Below are positions 1 to 5,188 of a stretch of DNA of 5,535 nt, piece after piece. The stretch is taken from positions 1 through 5,535 of the forward strand of contig QIDJ01000288.1 in the NCBI GenBank assembly GCA_003228395.1, read 5' to 3'. This DNA comes from Flammeovirgaceae bacterium (GTDB taxonomy: Bacteria; Bacteroidota; Bacteroidia; Cytophagales; Cyclobacteriaceae). The notes beneath the pieces are model-generated. The model was not told the DNA's origin. It searched no databases and saw only the letters and a list, made by a program, of their open reading frames with translations. The stretch's first letter is position 1; each line of letters begins with the position of its first letter. A program made the position numbers and the translations under genes.

Positions 1-1007
1 GAACAATCACATTTCTTGTAAAACGATCGCCGGTTGATACGGTTGAAATTCAGCGTGCAGTTGATTTTTGTAACGAAATGATGTTTGATCCGGCGTTATT
101 GCCGGGATCAGAGGTCCATTCCCGGATGGTATATAACATGCTGCAGGATGACGACTTTTTTGGGTATCTTGACCGGATACTGTCGCCTGAGACACACGAT
201 CAGTTTCTTGCAGGTTACGACTTTAATATTAACCCCGCTACCGATAACCGGCCTTATTTTTCGCAGTTTCTTAAACTGAAAACCATTCCCGGTTTAACTG
301 CAAATTTCGGTGACGAGTCATTGCCTTATTTTGAATTAGGATACCTGATCGTGGTACTTACGCTTGCTCAGATACTTATAGCCGGATTTGTTTTGATTAT
401 TTTACCGCTACTGAAAATCGGATGGAAAAAAGGTGGCAGCGGATTTACTTTTTTCTATTTCGGTGCAATCGGTATCGGGTATATGTTTGTGGAGATCGTG
501 CTGATTCAGCAGATGACACTTTACCTGGGTAGCCCGGTTTATGCCGCAGCCTTCGTGATCACGTTATTGCTGGTATGTTCCGGTTTGGGGAGCTTTCGTT
601 CATCGCGTATCAGTCAACGAACTGGCGGACCCGGAAAGGTATTGGCCGCCATTGTATTGTTGTTATTGATATATAACTTTATTCTGGGCCCTGTTCTTGA
701 AGTAACTGTGACCGGTTCTTTATCCGTAAAGCTAGCGTTAACGCTCGTATTCATTATTCCGCTTGCCTACCTGATGGGCATGCCTTTTCCCGTTGCCATT
801 CGCTATTTGTCTTCTTCGTCCGAGCTGCAAATTCCCTGGGCATGGGGTGTGAACGGCTACTTTTCAGTGATCAGCACGGTAATTGCGATTATAATTTCAG
901 TCGAGGCAGGATATTCAATGGTAATGGCCGGTGCAGCCATAGCTTATCTGGGGGCGCTGATCGCAACTATTTCGGTAACGGGTTTAAATAAAATACTCAA
1001 ACAATAG
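1..1007 (+). CDS. Membrane-bound spermidine-synthase-like protein, C-terminal part (5' end outside window)
   Basis: The reading frame is already open at the left edge (first whole codon at 3) and runs to TAG at 1005-1007, giving 334 visible residues. The ATG at 78 is internal, because coding-like sequence continues upstream of it. Visible residues 78-86 read PATDNRPYF, the motif that closes the spermine/spermidine-synthase-fold domain in large multi-spanning proteins of this family. The rest is about seven hydrophobic segments, near residues 111-138, 148-170, 177-197, 212-232, 242-265, 287-305 and 307-322. Family-like signatures include GYMFVEIVLIQ, LMGMPFPVAIR and WAWGVNGYFSV. Full-length relatives are usually 700-850 residues, with membrane helices on both sides of a cytosolic SAM/decarboxy-SAM-binding fold. 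The binding fold lies outside the window, so catalytic competence cannot be judged. The substrate is unknown; 'polyamine synthase' rests on fold similarity only. No partner gene is adjacent downstream. Confidence 0.85.
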   Translation, partial: TITFLVKRSPVDTVEIQRAVDFCNEMMFDPALLPGSEVHSRMVYNMLQDDDFFGYLDRILSPETHDQFLAGYDFNINPATDNRPYFSQFLKLKTIPGLTANFGDESLPYFELGYLIVVLTLAQILIAGFVLIILPLLKIGWKKGGSGFTFFYFGAIGIGYMFVEIVLIQQMTLYLGSPVYAAAFVITLLLVCSGLGSFRSSRISQRTGGPGKVLAAIVLLLLIYNFILGPVLEVTVTGSLSVKLALTLVFIIPLAYLMGMPFPVAIRYLSSSSELQIPWAWGVNGYFSVISTVIAIIISVEAGYSMVMAGAAIAYLGALIATISVTGLNKILKQ

Positions 1008-1074
1008 CAACCCATTAGCTGTTAGTAAATAGAAACGTAGCCGGACGTACAATTTACACTCCATCCTGATAATT

Positions 1075-1105
1075 GTAACTTGCTTTTCGTTACCAAACTT
1101 TTTTT
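1075..1105 (+). terminator. Weak candidate terminator after the spermidine-synthase-like gene
   Basis: A 5-bp stem GTAAC/GTTAC (1075-1079 and 1089-1093) with a 9-nt loop is followed after five bases by seven T residues (1099-1105). The stem is short and poor in G+C, and it sits about 70 bp after the stop codon. A competing 7-bp stem (1048-1054 with 1071-1077) overlaps its left arm. This may be a weak intrinsic terminator or chance. Confidence 0.25.
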
Positions 1106-1208
1106 AAAATTGAGGCAGGTTGCATGTATTGTCACCTGTATTCTCACAACAATGGCAAAGATCGCTCACCCACCCGCACCTCACATTCTCCTAAAGGCCG
1201 GCTAGGCA

Positions 1209-1225
1209 AGCTACTTCCGTGCCAA
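1209..1225 (-). promoter_or_regulatory. Sigma-54 (RpoN) -24/-12-like promoter, reading leftward
   Basis: Read on the minus strand the site is TTGGCACGGAAGTAGCT. The established sigma-54 consensus is YTGGCACGrNNNTTGCW. Every constrained position agrees except one (A for the second T of the -12 element), and the GG and GC dinucleotides are separated by the required 10 nt. Transcription would start near position 1198 and run left, through the gap and then antisense to the 3' end of the spermidine-synthase-like gene. No protein gene lies in that direction, so an RNA product, a lost gene or chance are the alternatives. No enhancer site was recognised. Confidence 0.4.
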
Positions 1226-1328
1226 ATTCACTTTCCAGCTTATTTAATAAGAAATAATTGACCGTCGAACCAAAAGCGGTTGTTTTGGCTTATATTCATG
1301 CTGATTTTTACAGAATATTACACCCAAA

Positions 1329-1634
1329 ATGACAGTAATCAGATATTGTGTGGTTTATGGAATCAAATATGCAGTAAAAAGCTATTTGCCTGTAGGTGAG
1401 TTTTATTTAAGGGGGCTAAACCTGGAAGAGGCTAAAACGCTGTTTAAAAAGCTCCCCAACGTGCCGGAGGGCAATTTTATTTTCAGGCTTTCTGAAAGAT
1501 ACTATGATAAACACACCCAGGTGGATGTGAATTACAAGAAAAGTGAATTCACTATTGAGACTGATGAACGGGGATTTCATACCATTCTGGACGCCCTGGT
1601 TCGCATGCAGGAACAAGCGTTGGAAAAATCATGA
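1329..1634 (+). CDS. Hypothetical protein, 101 residues
   Basis: I do not recognise the family. The protein is soluble in character, with no signal peptide and no membrane segment. It starts with a beta-like stretch (residues 2-10), followed by a helix-forming segment around LNLEEAKTLFKKLP (31-44). Charged strands come next (about 48-80), and a C-terminal helix runs from about residue 84 to 99. It has a single cysteine (C7). This is the only in-frame ATG near the 5' end; it lacks a Shine-Dalgarno sequence, as is usual in Bacteroidota, with only an A-rich stretch (CCCAAAATG) before it. The gene is convergent with the small membrane-protein gene at 1692-1889 and is separated from it by 57 bp. 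The coding-like composition and helix pattern suggest a real gene, but there is no homology argument. Confidence 0.6.
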   Translation: MTVIRYCVVYGIKYAVKSYLPVGEFYLRGLNLEEAKTLFKKLPNVPEGNFIFRLSERYYDKHTQVDVNYKKSEFTIETDERGFHTILDALVRMQEQALEKS

Positions 1635-1640
1635 AGTTAG

Positions 1641-1664
1641 AAAAACAGGTACCGCTGTTATTTT
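1641..1664. terminator. Candidate bidirectional terminator between convergent genes
   Basis: A 5-bp stem AACAG/CTGTT (1644-1648 and 1655-1659) closes a 6-nt loop. It is flanked by A residues on the left (1641-1645) and by TTTT on the right (1661-1664), so it looks similar on both strands. Its position in the 57-bp gap between two converging genes fits a shared terminator. The stem is short, so confidence is limited. Confidence 0.35.
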
Positions 1665-1691
1665 CGTAAAACCGAGTGTACTTAGAGGAAG

Positions 1692-1889
1692 TTAATCTCC
1701 TTTTTTATTCCTGTGCTCATTCCATATTGCTGCTGATAATGCAAAGGTCAGAACCACAGCAGCCCAGCTCATCCACATAGGTACATAATACCCGCCGGCT
1801 GTCACATCCACTTGCATTATTGCACGAAATATGTGCGCAATACCAACCAGAATAAGAAATATCATTGCTATAAATGTTCCTGTTTTCAT
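1692..1889 (-). CDS. Small two-helix inner-membrane protein, 65 residues
   Basis: The protein has two hydrophobic segments, at residues 5-24 (FIAMIFLILVGIAHIFRAI core) and 37-57, joined by a short loop (VDVTAGGYYVP). It ends in a charged tail (NEHRNKKGD). The pattern IAHxxR...GG..VPMWMS resembles small uncharacterised membrane proteins found in many bacterial phyla, which supports a real gene; I know of no assigned function. No cleavable signal peptide is evident. The start ATG (1887-1889) lacks a Shine-Dalgarno sequence, and a Bacteroidota-like -7 element lies 22 bp upstream. It shares strand and style with the 49-residue hydrophobic ORF at 2067-2216, but 177 bp with a large inverted repeat separate them, so they are probably not one transcription unit. 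Confidence 0.75.
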   Translation of the reverse strand: MKTGTFIAMIFLILVGIAHIFRAIMQVDVTAGGYYVPMWMSWAAVVLTFALSAAIWNEHRNKKGD

Positions 1890-1910
1890 ATCTTCGGAAT
1901 GGTTAGTTTG

Positions 1911-1937
1911 TAAAGATAATTATGCTTTTACATCAAA
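1911..1937 (-). promoter_or_regulatory. Candidate promoter of the 65-residue membrane protein gene
   Basis: On the minus strand, TATCTTTA (1911-1918) differs from the Bacteroidota -7 consensus TAnnTTTG at one position. A TTTG (1934-1937) lies 15 bp further upstream, which is shorter than the usual spacing of about 19 bp. The position gives a 5' leader of roughly 15 nt before the ATG. Confidence 0.3.
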
Positions 1938-2004
1938 AACAGAATTTTTGTATTCCGTTGAAGCATACAATGAGTTGAAGCTTTTACTGCCTTTCAGCCG
2001 GAAA

Positions 2005-2061
2005 ATATCCGATCCGGTATTTTTTCTCCGGTTTATTTCAATTGCAGCATTTATCGGATAT
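2005..2061. repeat. 9-bp perfect inverted repeat with nested CCGG pair
   Basis: ATATCCGAT (2005-2013) is perfectly complementary to ATCGGATAT (2053-2061). A 10-bp palindrome CGGATATCCG (2055-2064) overlaps the right arm. Two CCGG tetramers (2014-2017 and 2028-2031) lie inside the loop around a T-rich run. The element begins just after the stop codon of the 49-residue ORF when read on the minus strand. It could form a long hairpin that ends that transcript or protects its 3' end. It explains why the overlapping 95-codon + strand reading frame (1831-2118) is unlikely to be a gene. Confidence 0.45.
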
Positions 2062-2066
2062 CCGGA

Positions 2067-2216
2067 TCAGCTATGTGAGGTTTTTAAGGCTTTATACCAT
2101 CCATGGATGACCATGTAAAGACCTCCGATAAACGTAGCCGCTACAAATGCCGGCATTGAAAATACCACTGCAGGCAGTACTATAATCAATAATACTAAGA
2201 AAAATGGATTTTTCAT
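2067..2216 (-). CDS. Small hydrophobic membrane protein, 49 residues
   Basis: A complete minus-strand reading frame runs from ATG (2214-2216) to TGA (2067-2069). The translation starts MKNPFFLVLLIIVLP and ends HGWYKALKTSHS. Residues 5-37 are almost entirely hydrophobic, broken by prolines at 15 and 22, which would fit two short membrane helices or one long kinked helix. The lysine near the start and the basic C-terminal segment (WYKALKTSH) follow the positive-inside pattern if both ends are cytoplasmic. I recognise no family. In its favour are the coherent membrane-protein composition, the clean stop before a hairpin-like inverted repeat, and a symmetric site 68 bp upstream. Against it are the very small size and the absence of a Shine-Dalgarno sequence. 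It could be a small stress- or complex-associated membrane peptide; that is inference only. Confidence 0.5.
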   Translation of the reverse strand: MKNPFFLVLLIIVLPAVVFSMPAFVAATFIGGLYMVIHGWYKALKTSHS

Positions 2217-2283
2217 GGCTGCTATTTTTTGCTTATATTATCCCTAATTACCAACAAAGTACAAATTCGCAGAAACTGGCGCA

Positions 2284-2297
2284 ATGACTTTCGTCAT
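2284..2297. promoter_or_regulatory. Symmetric operator-like site ATGAC-N4-GTCAT
   Basis: A perfect 5-bp dyad with a 4-nt spacer, ATGACTTTCGTCAT, is centred about 75 bp upstream of the 49-residue ORF on the minus strand. TGAC-N4-GTCA geometry resembles sites bound by dimeric CRP/FNR-family regulators. It could equally be a small hairpin or chance. No regulator gene is in the window. Confidence 0.25.
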
Positions 2298-2371
2298 ATT
2301 TACCGAAATTAAACAATATATGTGTACGAATGAATTTATACGAGTACCAGGGGCTGTACAAAAAGGCGTAC

Positions 2372-2535
2372 TGTTATTCTGACCCTGCCTGTACTGCCGT
2401 TTCGGCCTTAGTACGTAAGTACGGCGGGCAGGGAAGCCAGCCGGCTGGCTGGCAGGAATCTGTATATTGACAGTGTACGGATAGTCAAAGATTCTTCCCG
2501 CCCGTACGAACGGATCGTCCGGGCGCGGCGATTCC
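2372..2535. repeat. Compound intergenic palindromic element, interrupted
   Basis: The element has several nested inverted repeats. CCCTGCC/GGCAGGG (2383-2389 and 2427-2433) encloses GCCGT/ACGGC (2396-2400 and 2421-2425). GGGAAG (2431-2436) and AATCT (2457-2461) together form the exact complement of AGATTCTTCCC (2489-2499), if the 20 nt at 2437-2456 are treated as an insertion. Those 20 nt contain most of a 14-bp perfect palindrome, GCCAGCCGGCTGGC (2436-2449). CGCCCG/CGGGCG (2499-2504 and 2520-2525) forms a further arm, and GGAATC/GATTCC (2455-2460 and 2530-2535) bounds the right half. The motifs TTATTCTGACCCTGCC, AATCTGTATATTGACAGTGTACGG and AGTCAAAGATTCTTCC (quoted separately) match dispersed palindromic repeats that I associate with Bacteroidota intergenic regions; this recollection was not checked. 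No ORF is present. Confidence 0.65.
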
Positions 2536-2727
2536 TATTAATGATTAAATCTTCTAAATGGCAGATTAGCAGCTATTTTCCATATAAATGGCGTGGTTAG
2601 CCAAACATACAACTATAGTCATTTTATATAAGTTGAATGCATTTATTTACAATATGTTACAAAAAGTTGTCATTGGTTGCGGATAGGCGTAAGAGAAATC
2701 TTTACCATCTGAATATCTATTTTTATC
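2536..2727. other. Non-coding A+T-rich spacer
   Basis: Nothing recognisable lies between the palindromic element and the stop codon of the DUF1905-like gene. There is no ORF of note and no strong hairpin followed by a T-run on the minus strand to end that gene's transcript. Confidence 0.5.
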
Positions 2728-3243
2728 TTACCTGTGTCTATTATAAGCCTTGATTTTTTGATTCAATACTTTGAAGTCGAGCGTTCCCTCAGCTTCTTTC
2801 AGATGGTCCAGAATAGCCATCCCTTTACGTAGCTGGCTGTCCACATTTTTTACTTTTCCGACAATGTAGATCAGGTTTCTTTTTTTACCGGGTGTGAGTT
2901 GATCAAAATAAGCTTTACCCTCCGGATCCTGATCCATCAGTACGTGGAACGATTCCGGCATTTCCATTCCATAGTCCGAATGATCTTTTGATATGGAAAT
3001 TTCAACCCTGTTTCCAGCCTGTAATCCAAGTTTTTTTCTTACACGTTCATTTACAAGTATAAACCAGCCATCGCCTGACGGCATCAGGGCGCTCTGGATG
3101 GTCAGGTGATTGTTAATCGTGCATAGCACCCTTCTGTTCGTGCCTTCGATATATTTTTCGGCAACGGCTGCCGGGACCGGGAAATGGTATCCCCAGAGAT
3201 TGGAATCAAATTTTTCGAGGGTGGTAGTAAAGAGATCTGCCAT
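2728..3243 (-). CDS. DUF1905 / YdeI-OmpD-associated (OmdA-like) protein, 171 residues
   Basis: Two domains are visible. Residues 1-90 fit DUF1905: strand-rich, with LWGYHFPVPAAVAEKY, RRVLCTINN, the signature GDGWFILVNERVRKKLGL (57-74), then QAGNRVEISISKD. Residues 97-165 fit the OmdA / 'bacteriocin-protection, YdeI or OmpD-associated' helical domain, including AYFDQLTPGKKRNLIYIV (111-128) and a helical QLRKGMAILDHLKE. The protein should be cytosolic; its biochemical role is not established, and the bacteriocin-protection name comes from distant relatives. I chose the ATG at 3241-3243. The longer frame opening at 3321 would add 26 residues (FYLRKLTFPGCPLIILILKR and following) that are unlike the family, and MADLFTTTLEKF is a normal N-terminus. 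The length matches two-domain family members. The gene is divergent from the radical SAM gene, 183 bp away, and stands alone. Confidence 0.85.
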   Translation of the reverse strand: MADLFTTTLEKFDSNLWGYHFPVPAAVAEKYIEGTNRRVLCTINNHLTIQSALMPSGDGWFILVNERVRKKLGLQAGNRVEISISKDHSDYGMEMPESFHVLMDQDPEGKAYFDQLTPGKKRNLIYIVGKVKNVDSQLRKGMAILDHLKEAEGTLDFKVLNQKIKAYNRHR

Positions 3244-3426
3244 TGGACATAATTTAAATCTTTTTAAAATCAAAATAATGAGTGGACATCCGGGAAAAGT
3301 TAATTTTCTAAGATAAAACATGATACCGTATTGAGTGCATATTTACGGTAGTAAAGATCAGATTCAGATAATAAATGCATTTTTATAAAAGCGGATATTT
3401 TTTGTAATTTTAATAAACAATTTTAT
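3244..3426. promoter_or_regulatory. Divergent promoter region
   Basis: This A+T-rich 183-bp gap must hold the promoters of both flanking genes. On the minus strand TTATTTTG (3271-3278) is one mismatch from TAnnTTTG, upstream of the DUF1905-like gene. On the plus strand TAATTTTA (3405-3412) and TATTTTTTG (3396-3404, one base too long) are near matches upstream of the radical SAM gene. No convincing -33 TTTG pairs with any of them. Neither gene start has a Shine-Dalgarno sequence. Confidence 0.3.
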
Positions 3427-4341
3427 ATGAAGACGCCAGCATATCTTGAATTGCACGAGTCCGGCATACTTCAAAATAGAATTGACAAGGCCATCCGGGA
3501 CCTTGAAGCATGCAGGGTTTGTCCCTGGGAGTGTGGGGTTAACAGGCTGCAAAATCAGGAAAAAGTATGCCGTACGGGAAGACATGCCAGGGTATCCAGT
3601 TATTTTCCGCATTTCGGTGAAGAAAACTGCCTTCGCGGATGGAACGGGAGCGGCACCATTTTTTTTTCGTGGTGTAATTTACGCTGTGTCTTTTGCCAGA
3701 ATTACGATATCAGCCAGCAGGAGGCAGGCGTTGAAGTATCGGCGGAAAGGATAGCGGAAATGATGATTGAACTGCAGGACAAAGGGTGCCACAACATCAA
3801 CTGGGTTACGCCGGAGCATGTAGTTCCGCAAATCCTTGAATCAATGCCTTTCGCTATTGAAAAGGGACTCCGCCTGCCCATTGTGTATAATACCAGCGCA
3901 TTTGACTCCATGGAAAGCATCCGGTTGATGGAAGGCATTGTAACCATTTATATGCCGGATTTTAAATACTGGAATGAGGATATGTCCAAACGCTATCTAA
4001 AAACCCCGGAATATCCGGCAGCAGCCCGGCAGGTGATCAAAGAAATGCACCGGCAGGTAGGCGATTTGGTAGTTGATGCGCATGGCCTGGCTCAAAAAGG
4101 TTTGCTGTTGCGCCACCTGGTAATGCCCGGTTCGTCCGATGATAGCAGGCGTATTTTTGATTTTATTGCGGACGAAATTTCGCCTACCACCCTGGTGAAT
4201 GTAATGGGGCAATATTACCCTTCAGGAAAAGTAAATAACAATACGTATCCGGAGATTAGCCGCAGACTAAGTACCGGCGAACTGACACAGGCTGTGCAAA
4301 TGGCCAAAAAAGCGGGCCTGACCCGGATATTGGATTTGTAA
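3427..4341 (+). CDS. PflX-like radical SAM protein, 304 residues
   Basis: The radical SAM [4Fe-4S] motif CNLRCVFC gives the three ligands C83, C87 and C90 (CxxxCxxC), within the block GSGTIFFSWCNLRCVFCQN. The N-terminus holds a second cysteine group, C29, C32, C36 and C48 (CRVCPWECGV, then VCRTG), characteristic of the PflX branch (COG1313) of pyruvate-formate-lyase-activating-enzyme-like proteins. Other family blocks are PHFGEE (61-66), NINWVTPEH, VYNTSAFDS, YMPDFKYW, LLLRHLVMPG and NVMGQYYPSG. The length is normal and the frame is intact. The enzyme should generate a 5'-deoxyadenosyl radical in the cytosol; its substrate is unknown. No glycyl-radical enzyme gene (such as pflB) is adjacent, so calling it a PFL activase would be unsafe. 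The ATG at 3427 follows an A+T-rich leader with no Shine-Dalgarno sequence. Residue 82 is W where many relatives have G. Confidence 0.9.
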   Translation: MKTPAYLELHESGILQNRIDKAIRDLEACRVCPWECGVNRLQNQEKVCRTGRHARVSSYFPHFGEENCLRGWNGSGTIFFSWCNLRCVFCQNYDISQQEAGVEVSAERIAEMMIELQDKGCHNINWVTPEHVVPQILESMPFAIEKGLRLPIVYNTSAFDSMESIRLMEGIVTIYMPDFKYWNEDMSKRYLKTPEYPAAARQVIKEMHRQVGDLVVDAHGLAQKGLLLRHLVMPGSSDDSRRIFDFIADEISPTTLVNVMGQYYPSGKVNNNTYPEISRRLSTGELTQAVQMAKKAGLTRILDL

Positions 4342-4373
4342 AAGAAATATAATTCAACAGGCATAAAAAATTG

Positions 4374-4480
4374 CTCGCAAAGCCGCATAGTCGCGATGTT
4401 TTTTTTGTTGCTGAATTATTGAATTCTTAGCGTATTGGCCTCTTGGCGTCCTGGCGTGAAAATGAGATTGCACGCCAAGA
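4374..4480. repeat. Short-period degenerate tandem arrays with terminal hairpin
   Basis: The left array has three degenerate 8-bp units, CGCAAAGC, CGCATAGT and CGCGATGT (4376-4399), followed by a T-run to 4406. The right array has three 9-bp units, GTATTGGCC, TCTTGGCGT and CCTGGCGTG (4432-4458). The second unit is perfectly complementary to ACGCCAAGA (4472-4480). The third can instead pair over 7 bp (TGGCGTG with CACGCCA). The two arrays are of opposite sense (CGCAAAG-like and CTTTGCG-like), with GAATT/AATTC between them. This resembles 'cgcaaag...ctttgcg' intergenic repeats that I remember from Bacteroidota and other phyla; copy number in this genome was not tested. Confidence 0.55.
4452..4477. 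terminator. Strong hairpin between convergent genes
   Basis: TGGCGTG (4452-4458) pairs perfectly with CACGCCA (4471-4477) around a 12-nt A+T-rich loop. An alternative longer-range 9-bp stem uses 4441-4449 with 4472-4480. It lies between the converging radical SAM and YbaK-type genes, about 110 bp and 50 bp from their stops. There is no clean T-run on either side, so it may be a terminator, a 3'-end-stabilising stem, or simply part of the repeat. Confidence 0.3.
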
Positions 4481-4529
4481 ATAAAAGCCGCCATTATTTT
4501 GTGCTTCTGATAACCGATGAAGCGAGTAA

Positions 4530-5006
4530 CTAAACCACACTTTCTTCCATGGCAAACCGGATCACAACGGGGCTAACCAGCCGCTCAAAGTCTTCCCAGG
4601 CCATTTGGATAAGTTCGGTATGCGAGCCGGCATTAAAAGCAATTTCATGGTCCTCTGCCAGGCTCATGTCCACATATACCTCCATGTCGTACAGGTTGCC
4701 GAACGGCGGCATGGTGCCTACATCACATTCCGGAAAAAGATTTTTAAAGTCCATTTCACTGGCCAGGGTGATGTTCTTTATACCAACAGCCTCTTTTAAC
4801 AGTTGAAAATCCACGTGTCTGGAAGCGGGAAGTACAGCCATGGCCATTTTTCCGTCAATCAGGATCATAACGGTTTTAACCATATCCTTACCGGAAATAT
4901 GGGCCGAATGCGCCACTTGCTGCGCAGTAAACGCTTTGGAATGAGAGATTGTAGTGTATTTAACGTTTTTCTCATCCAGGAAATTTTTGAGTTTTCTTAC
5001 TGGCAT
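4530..5006 (-). CDS. YbaK/EbsC-type aminoacyl-tRNA deacylase, 158 residues
   Basis: This is a single-domain YbaK/ProX-type tRNA-editing protein. Visible family features are the N-terminal helix (MPVRKLKNFLDEKNVKY), SHSKAFTAQQVAHSAHISG, and the conserved lysine K44 in MVKTVMI, corresponding to the key lysine of YbaK-family deacylases. Later blocks are MAVLPASRHVDFQLLKEAVG, GTMPPFGNLY (97-106) and FNAGSHTELIQMAWEDFERLVSP (124-146, quoted by its blocks). Proteins of this family hydrolyse mischarged tRNAs, for example Cys- or Ala-tRNAPro, in trans; which one applies here is not readable from sequence. Length and frame are intact. I chose the ATG at 5004-5006, because the longer frame from 5051 adds 15 residues unlike the family. 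The gene stands alone and is convergent with the radical SAM gene. No clear Bacteroidota promoter is seen upstream. A TTGATC / TATACA pair with 17-bp spacing exists on the minus strand but is of E. coli type. Confidence 0.88.
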   Translation of the reverse strand: MPVRKLKNFLDEKNVKYTTISHSKAFTAQQVAHSAHISGKDMVKTVMILIDGKMAMAVLPASRHVDFQLLKEAVGIKNITLASEMDFKNLFPECDVGTMPPFGNLYDMEVYVDMSLAEDHEIAFNAGSHTELIQMAWEDFERLVSPVVIRFAMEESVV

Positions 5007-5188
5007 AACAATGTAATTTTGGTGTATAACATATATGCTCAATAAGATCAATACTTATACAACAAGCTGCAATGATATTTGTCAGGTTTGGCTTACTTTC
5101 TGAATTAATATTTTTTCCGCATAGCTTGCGATTTATTCAAAATGCGGGCATGGTAAAATTTCATACCGTAAAAAAAGGAGGTTATCCG

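Larger units (their letters stand above)
1008..1328. other. Intergenic region, 321 bp
   Basis: No convincing gene is present on either strand. A + strand ORF of 45 codons starting at the ATG at 1124 has an amino-acid composition unlike a protein. The minus strand between about 1200 and 1290 holds a stretch of roughly 30 sense codons that reads like protein, but it has no start codon. The region carries the weak hairpin/T-run at 1075-1105, an inverted repeat TACAATT/AATTGTA (1048-1054 and 1071-1077), and the leftward sigma-54-like site at 1209-1225. I found no good Bacteroidota-type promoter (TTTG and TAnnTTTG) for the gene starting at 1329. Confidence 0.6.

Noticed and set aside
1831..2118. 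95-codon + strand reading frame
   Set aside because: It lies opposite two small membrane-protein genes and spans the inverted repeat; its translation has no coherent family or membrane pattern and it has no start signal. The minus-strand ORFs explain the region better.
3244..3321. 26-residue N-terminal extension of the DUF1905-like protein
   Set aside because: The extra residues are unlike the family and would fill most of the divergent promoter region. The ATG at 3241-3243 gives a standard N-terminus.
4376..4406. Intrinsic terminator using the T-run at 4399-4406
   Set aside because: The T-run is good, but the only stem before it is a 4-bp TCGC/GCGA pair with a long loop, too weak to call on its own.
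4376..4458. Possible CRISPR array
   Set aside because: The repeats are only 8-9 bp, adjacent without spacers, and degenerate; there are no cas genes.
4549..5045. Several + strand reading frames of 64-85 codons
   Set aside because: They lie entirely opposite the well-supported YbaK-type gene and look like frame shadows.
5007..5051. 15-residue N-terminal extension of the YbaK-type protein
   Set aside because: MPVRKLKNFLDE is the normal start for this subfamily; the extension MILLSIYVIHQNYIV has no counterpart that I know of.
5171..5187. Resemblance of AAAAAAGGAGGTTATCC to the complement of a 16S rRNA 3' end
   Set aside because: Only the anti-Shine-Dalgarno core matches; the flanks do not continue as 16S rRNA on either strand, so this is a Shine-Dalgarno site and not an rRNA fragment.
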